Part shown: positions 58,018 through 64,000 of the stretch, piece by piece
How the letters are laid out: the number at the start of each line of letters is the position of its first letter
Numbering within the stretch: position 1 is the stretch's first letter
Program-made: the position numbers and the translations under genes
The notes under the pieces: model-generated
Seen by the model: only the letters and a program-made list of their open reading frames with translations
Told to the model about the DNA's origin: nothing
Databases searched by the model: none
Assembly: GCA_020633495.1 (NCBI GenBank)
Contig: JACKDR010000002.1
Location: 62,001-126,000, forward strand
Reading direction: 5' to 3'
Length of the DNA stretch: 64,000 nt
From: Kofleriaceae bacterium
Lineage (GTDB): Bacteria > Myxococcota_A > Polyangia > Haliangiales > Haliangiaceae

Positions 58018-58778
58018 CAGGTGAACGCCAGGCTCGACGACACCACCAGCGACGTGTCGTCGAGGTGGGTCGTCGGCGTCGGCGTCGGCGCCGCGGTGCA
58101 CTCCGAGCCGCGGCACACCGCGTAGCCCTGCGGCTCGGGCCGCGGCGCGCCGATCACGCGCCAGCCGAGCATCCAGCCGACCCGGTTGGGGAAGCCGCGC
58201 GGCTGCTCGAGGCGGTGATCGAACATCAGGCCGAAGCCACCGGCGACCTGGGTCGACGATCCCGACGGCAGCTCGCCGCGCACGGTCTCGTCGGCGGCGC
58301 GGCGCTCGGCGCGCCGCAGCTCGCGGCCGGCGTGAGCCTCGACCCACAGCGCGGCCAGCGAGTTGGCGCCGACCCAGCGCGGGCCGAGGCGGAGGACGTC
58401 GTAGCGGACGTTGACGCCGAGATCGTGCGCGGTGCCGAAGCGCACGCCCGACGGGCCGCGCGCGGTGACCTCGAGGTAGCCGTACTCGGCGTCGAGCGAC
58501 AGCCGCCCGAAGCGATGGCCGGCGGCGACCACCGCGCCGAGCCCGGTGTACTCGACGCCGTCGACGGCGAGGATGCCGACCAGCGAGCCGACCCGGACCT
58601 CGGTGCCGGTGGTGTCGTGGGCCTGGTAGGGGTCGTCGACCCAGCGGTCGCGGAGCGCGGCCTCGCGAGCGTCCTGTGAGCCATCGGCCCACGCGGTGGC
58701 CGCGCCTGTGAAACCGAGGCACAGGATCGTGGCGAACGCGGCGGTGCCGGCGCCGCCGCGTCGAGTCGTCTTCGACAT
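58014..58778 (-). CDS. Outer-membrane beta-barrel-like protein
   Basis: 254 residues from ATG 58778, preceded by gggggag. Signal peptide ending WA (AATAWADGSQ). The rest alternates amphipathic strands: TEVRVGSLVGILAVDGVEYTG, FGRLSLDAEYGYLEVTARG, RFGTAHDLGVNVRYDVLRLG and a final LVVSSSLAFTW with a terminal aromatic suitable for BAM. About eight strands would fit an OmpA/OmpW-sized barrel. No family is certain. Separate from aroE by 62 bases in the other direction. Confidence 0.75.
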   Translation of the reverse strand: MSKTTRRGGAGTAAFATILCLGFTGAATAWADGSQDAREAALRDRWVDDPYQAHDTTGTEVRVGSLVGILAVDGVEYTGLGAVVAAGHRFGRLSLDAEYGYLEVTARGPSGVRFGTAHDLGVNVRYDVLRLGPRWVGANSLAALWVEAHAGRELRRAERRAADETVRGELPSGSSTQVAGGFGLMFDHRLEQPRGFPNRVGWMLGWRVIGAPRPEPQGYAVCRGSECTAAPTPTPTTHLDDTSLVVSSSLAFTW

Positions 58779-58840
58779 TTGCGCTCCCCCCGGGTGGTAG
58801 ACCCCGAGGTGGCTGCAGCGGCCGTGCCACGCTGCCGCGG

Positions 58841-59665
58841 CTAGATCGCGGTGAGCATCACGTCGACGGGAGCGGGGCGCCCCAGCCACAGCGTGAAGGC
58901 GCGCGCGCCCTGGTGGGCCAGCATGCCGCGGCCGTCGACGACGCGGTGGCCGCGGCCGCGGGCCCGCGCCAGGAGCAGCGGCTCGCGGTGGTAGACCAGC
59001 GACGCCACCACCGCGGCGGCGGGCAGCGCGTCGAGCGGCACGCCGTCGACCACCGCCGGCTCGGTCGCGGCGTCGAGCGCGCTCGAGGTGCAGTCGACGA
59101 GGAGGTCGGCGGTGGCGAGCGCGTCGCGCAGCTCGGCGTCGCGCCACGGCCGGGCGTCGATCCACGTCACCGCCTCGGGGCGCCGCGCGATCACGGTGAG
59201 CGACGCGGCGCCGGCGTCGGCCAGGCCGGCGTGGACCGCGCGCGCCGCGCCGCCGGCGCCGAGCACGACCACGCGTGCGCCGGCGCAGGCGATCGCGGCG
59301 GCGCCCAGCGCGTCGACGAAGCCGCCGGCGTCGGTGTTGTGGCCGACGATCGTCACCTCGTCGCCGTCGCGCTCGAAGACCAGGCAGTTGACGGCGCCGA
59401 TCCGATCGGCCGGCGGCGCCAGCCGATCGCACAGCGCGATCACCGCCTGCTTGTGCGGGACCGTGACGCTGGCGCCGAGGATGTCGGCGGCGGCCAGGCC
59501 GCGCACCGCGGCGGCGAGCCGCGCCGGCGGCACCGCGCAGGCGCCGAAGACCGCGTCGACGCCGGCGGCGGCGAACGCGGCGTTGTGCATCGCCGGGCTG
59601 CGCGAGTGCGCCACCGGCCAGCCCAGCACGACGCCGACCCGCGGCGCGATCGCGTCGGCGCTCAC
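58841..59665 (-). CDS. aroE: Shikimate dehydrogenase AroE
   Basis: NADPH-dependent reduction of 3-dehydroshikimate in the aromatic amino-acid pathway. GTG 59665 overlaps the upstream stop (GTGA), giving 274 residues. Substrate-binding domain: GWPVAHSRSPAMHNAAF, VTVPHKQAV with the catalytic Lys, and NTDAGGFVDAL with the catalytic Asp. NADP loop VVLGAGGAARAV. C-terminal GRGMLAHQGARAFTLW. The frame remains open upstream into the GGDEF gene in a shadow phase. Translational coupling to a degenerate GGDEF gene is an odd pairing. Confidence 0.94.
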   Translation of the reverse strand: MSADAIAPRVGVVLGWPVAHSRSPAMHNAAFAAAGVDAVFGACAVPPARLAAAVRGLAAADILGASVTVPHKQAVIALCDRLAPPADRIGAVNCLVFERDGDEVTIVGHNTDAGGFVDALGAAAIACAGARVVVLGAGGAARAVHAGLADAGAASLTVIARRPEAVTWIDARPWRDAELRDALATADLLVDCTSSALDAATEPAVVDGVPLDALPAAAVVASLVYHREPLLLARARGRGHRVVDGRGMLAHQGARAFTLWLGRPAPVDVMLTAI

Positions 59666-60694
59666 GCCACCACCAGCTCGACGCCGCGGCCGCGCGCCTG
59701 GCGCAGCGCCTCGCCGGCGTGGCGCATCAGCTCGGCCATGCTCACCGGCGCGCCGGCGGCGATCCCGGCGACGCCGATCGCGACGTCCGGCAGCCAGGTG
59801 CGGCCGGCGCCGCGCACCGGCTTGCCGTCGCGCAGGGCGATCAGGATGCGGCGCGCGACCGCGGTGGCCCCGGCCGCGTCGGTGTACGGCAAGAGCACCA
59901 GGAAGCGGTCGCCGGCGATCTCGACCGGGAAGTCGATGTCGCGGATCGCCTGGCCGATCGCGGCCGCGACCCGCAGGCGCAGCTCGTTGCCGATCGCGCC
60001 GGGCGCCGGCGGATCGCCGGCGTTGATCGCGAGCTGACAGACGCTGAGCGCGTAGCCGTAGCGGCGCGCCCGCTTGAGCTCCAGCTCCATGATGCGGCGG
60101 AAGTCGTCGAAGGACGGCAGGCCGGTCGCGGTGTCCTGGCGGGTCGTCCCCGCCAGCCGCTGCCGCAGCATCGCCTCGGTGCCCTGCGCGATCAGCAGCC
60201 GCGCCCGCTCGGCGGCGATCGTCGCCGCCGCCATCAGCACCGGGCCCAGGCGCGCGGCGTCGTGCGGCCGCAGCGTCGCGAGGTCGGCGCCGGCGGCGTG
60301 GGCGCGGGCCGGCGCGGCTCGCCGCGGCACCGCCGACCACCGCGACCAGCACCAGGCGGCGCGGCGCCAGCGCGCGCGCGGCGTCGATCACGGCCTCGCC
60401 GCCGGGCAGCGGCACGACGACGACGTCGGGGCCGGCGTCGTCGCGGAGCGCCGCGACCAGCCGGGTGACGCCGGCCTTGCCGGTGCCGCTCATGACCAGC
60501 TCGTGGCCGAGCTCCGCGATCGTCGCGCGCGCCTGCGCGACCAGCTCGGCGCCGGTGTCGACGACGCCGACGCGGGCGCGCGGCGTCGTGCCGAGGTCGG
60601 CGACCTCGACCAGCTGGCCGTCGTCGATCTCGAGGGCGCTGCCGGCGCGGTGCGTGGTGGCGCGGGTGGTGGCGCGACGCCGGGGAGGGGTCAC
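59662..60694 (-). pseudogene. Receiver-like plus degenerate GGDEF protein, broken by one frameshift
   Basis: Two overlapping frames make one protein of about 344 residues. From GTG 60694, residues 1 to about 120 (RVGVVDTGAELVAQARATIA ... PDVVVVPLPGGEAVIDAARA, LVLVAVVGGA) look like a response-regulator receiver. Around 60325-60345 the coding phase changes by one base and continues as ARAHAAGADLATLRPHDAAR, then a GGDEF-fold domain (DTATGLPSFDDFRRIMELEL ... RARRYGYALSV). The GGDEF signature is replaced by AGDRF, so diguanylate cyclase activity is unlikely. As written the gene is disrupted; a sequencing indel is as likely as real decay. Its stop overlaps the aroE start. Confidence 0.72.
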
Positions 60695-60728
60695 CCGACG
60701 ACGATAGCGCAGCTGCGCGGCGCGCGCG

Positions 60729-62108
<1,380 letters not shown>

Positions 62109-62227
62109 GGCGGCGACCCTACCGCGGCGCCGGTGGCCCTGTCATCGTGATGACTTGCGCGGCGCTGTCGCAACCGGGCCGGTGGCGCGGTGTCGACATG
62201 CACGATAGGATGCGCGAGCCCACCGCC

Positions 62228-63391
62228 ATGGCCTCCGACCCCGACGACAAGCCCTCCGAGGCCACCGCTGGTGGCGAGGCCGCGGCCGGCGCCGCCGAGC
62301 CCGGCGCGCCGGTGCCCGAGGACGCGGTCGATCCCGAGCTGGTCAGCCTGCGACCGCGCACCCAGATCGGCCTGATCACGTCGCTGGCGGTGGTCGTGCT
62401 GTGCCTGACCCTGGCGATCCGGCTGTGGCCGGACTGGCGCTTCGTCGGCGAGGGCAAGCCGGTGCGCCACACCGCCGCCGAGGTCGCCGCCGGCAAGGTC
62501 GGCCCCGACAGCCACATCGAGCTCACCGGCGTCCTCGACCGCAACGCCGCGGTCCGGGTCCGCAAGACCGCCGGCATCCCCGGCCTGCGGGTCGTGCCGG
62601 TGGCCGGCACCGCCGACCGGGTCTGGGTCGTCATGGACGGCGACCCGTGGGCGCCGCCGCGCGAGGGCGCCGGCTACGTCGGCCGGCTGCGCCCGCTCGA
62701 CGATCTGCCGTTCGCGGCGCCGCTGCGGGCCCAGATCCGGCGCGAGCCGCCGGCCCGCTACATCACGGGCGACGAGCTGCGGCGCGCCCGCACCGAGGGC
62801 GTGACCGCGCTGACCACCGTCACCGGCGACCCGTTCGAGGTCGCGCCCGGCGACACCATCGAGGTCGTCGTCGAGGATCCCAACGCGGTGAACCTGGTGG
62901 TGTCGTTCAACCCGCGCCTGCCCGACGCCGCCGCGTGGGCCACCGCGCTGGTCGACGCCGGGCTGATCGCGGTCGGGACCGCGCCCGACGCCAGCAGCGA
63001 CCGCCTGGCCCGCTGGGAGGTCCGCCGCCCCGACGCCTTCGCGTCGGTGACCGCGGCGCTCGAGAAGGCGACCCTGTGGGGGGCCCGGCTCGAGCCGGTG
63101 TCCCGCCGCTACCGCGCGGTGTGGTCCGAGGCCCAGCTCCGCGACGACGGCCTGGTGGTCGCCGACGGCACGGTCCTGGCCTGGCCGGCCGTGGACGTGG
63201 TCGCGGTCCACGCCGCGCGCCGGATCCCGGGCGGGGCCTGGGTCGTCGTCACCGGCGAGCTGCCGGAGCGGCTGTGGTACGTGCGCTGGCTGTACGGCCT
63301 GCTGGTCGTGTTCGGGTGCCTGTTCGCGTGGGCGCTGGCACGCGGCATCAAGCGCGAGTTCCTGGGACCGAAGCTGCCGACGCCCGCGTGA
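62228..63391 (+). CDS. Membrane protein with two TM helices and large extracytoplasmic domain
   Basis: 387 residues from ATG 62228; an upstream extension to 62147 is not conserved in character. An acidic/Ala tail of about 45 residues precedes TM1 (IGLITSLAVVVLCLTLAI). A soluble region of about 265 residues follows with two similar-looking modules (HIELTGVLDRNAAVRVRKTA; DVVAVHAARRIPGGAWVVVT), reminiscent of OB-fold membrane proteins. TM2 (WLYGLLVVFGCLFAWALARG) is close to the C-terminus. Function unknown. cysS starts 31 bases downstream, in a possible operon. Confidence 0.75.
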   Translation: MASDPDDKPSEATAGGEAAAGAAEPGAPVPEDAVDPELVSLRPRTQIGLITSLAVVVLCLTLAIRLWPDWRFVGEGKPVRHTAAEVAAGKVGPDSHIELTGVLDRNAAVRVRKTAGIPGLRVVPVAGTADRVWVVMDGDPWAPPREGAGYVGRLRPLDDLPFAAPLRAQIRREPPARYITGDELRRARTEGVTALTTVTGDPFEVAPGDTIEVVVEDPNAVNLVVSFNPRLPDAAAWATALVDAGLIAVGTAPDASSDRLARWEVRRPDAFASVTAALEKATLWGARLEPVSRRYRAVWSEAQLRDDGLVVADGTVLAWPAVDVVAVHAARRIPGGAWVVVTGELPERLWYVRWLYGLLVVFGCLFAWALARGIKREFLGPKLPTPA

Positions 63392-63422
63392 TACAAGAGG
63401 CCTCTCCCCCGAGGCTTCGACC

Positions 63423-64000
63423 GTGACCACGCCCACCCCCGTCCGCATCTACGACTCGCTGCAGAAGCAGAAGGTCGCGTTCTCCCCGCTCGTCCCCGGC
63501 AAGGTGTCGATGTACCTGTGCGGGCCGACCCCGTACGCCGCGGCGCACATCGGCCACGCCTACTCCGCGATCTGCTTCGACCTGATCCGGCGCGGGCTGA
63601 TCTTCCTCGGCTACGACGTCACGTTCGTCCGCAACGTCACCGACGTCGACGACAAGATCATCAAGGCCGCCGCCGAGACCGGCGAGGATCCGCTGGCGCT
63701 GTCGGCGCGCTTCGCCGACGCCTACAACGCCGACATGGCGCGGTTCGCGGTCATGGCGCCCGACATCGAGCCGCGGGTGTCGACCCACATCGACCCGATC
63801 ATCAAGATCACCGAGCGCCTGATCGAGCGCGGCAAGGCCTACGCCGTCGACGGCGACGTCTACTTCTCGGTCGCCAGCTTCCCGACCTACGGCAAGCTCA
63901 GCGGCCAGTCGATCGACGAGCTCGAGGCCGGCGCCCGCATCGCCGTCGACGATCGCAAGCGCGCGCCCGCCGACTTCGCGCTGTGGAAGGCGGCCAAGCC
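63423..64000 (+). CDS. cysS: Cysteinyl-tRNA synthetase CysS, 3' end outside window
   Basis: Class I aminoacyl-tRNA synthetase. GTG 63423 opens a frame that runs off the end of the window (192 complete codons). CGPTPY with the zinc-binding Cys33, class I HIGH at 42-45 (AAHIGHAYS), FVRNVTDVDDKIIKAA and the later YGKLSGQSIDEL are typical of CysS. The KMSKS motif and anticodon domain lie beyond the window. Essential gene; no sign of disruption. Confidence 0.95.
   Translation, partial: MTTPTPVRIYDSLQKQKVAFSPLVPGKVSMYLCGPTPYAAAHIGHAYSAICFDLIRRGLIFLGYDVTFVRNVTDVDDKIIKAAAETGEDPLALSARFADAYNADMARFAVMAPDIEPRVSTHIDPIIKITERLIERGKAYAVDGDVYFSVASFPTYGKLSGQSIDELEAGARIAVDDRKRAPADFALWKAAK

Overview
The window is very GC-rich (well over 70% by eye, C/G-biased third codon positions, many GTG starts) and reads as the chromosome of a Myxococcota bacterium, perhaps of the Haliangium/Polyangia side. 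Pointers are the classic dcw division/cell-wall cluster, secreted proteins with Asp-Ala (DA) rich linkers, a MYXO-CTERM-like tail, a Ser/Thr kinase with a TM-PEGA tail, and many lipoproteins and beta-barrels. No rRNA, tRNA, CRISPR array or transposase was recognised. The taxonomic call is inference.

Layout. 1-13247: ftsI (5' end cut by the window), a murE-murF fusion, mraY, murD, ftsW, murG, murC, murB and ddl, all on + and mostly overlapping. 13292-14554: a repeat-rich patch of hairpin elements with a small GIY-YIG nuclease gene that lies between two inverted copies. 14725-29438: secreted, lipid-anchored and outer-membrane proteins, including a LolA-like/beta-barrel pair and an old tandem duplication (about 2.7 kb offset) that left gene relics. 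29923-32153: a Ser/Thr kinase whose TM-PEGA tail lies in another frame. 32213-35647: a lower-GC island of six small unknown genes bounded by a 25-bp direct repeat. 35393-37640: a prolyl oligopeptidase broken at a C8 tract. 38083-39555: a lipoprotein. 39795-51115: a divergent, tightly overlapped seven-gene locus with BtaA-like, AMP-ligase, GNAT and MMPL genes on -, and lipid-kinase, UbiA-like and rifampin-phosphotransferase-like genes on +. 51190-55623: a small secreted basic protein, then ftsQ, ftsA and ftsZ, the remainder of the dcw cluster. 55709-64000: membrane and surface proteins, a C-type-lectin lipoprotein, a beta-barrel, aroE, a frameshifted degenerate GGDEF protein, xseA, a membrane protein and the start of cysS.

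How it works together. The first and ftsQAZ blocks build lipid II and the division septum. They are separated by about 38.6 kb of unrelated DNA between ddl and ftsQ. The 39.8-51.1 kb locus looks like a biosynthesis and export pathway for an unusual lipid: a homoserine-type head group, acyl or adenylate activation, acyl transfer, phosphorylation and RND export. The LolA-like/beta-barrel pair at 19.9-22.7 kb is the sort of partner usually found with such exporters. The most novel signals are (i) the GIY-YIG gene with covarying hairpin repeats that recur at other convergent gene ends, and (ii) this lipid locus. Three genes (kinase, oligopeptidase, GGDEF) carry single frame breaks, so assembly error must be excluded before any biological reading.
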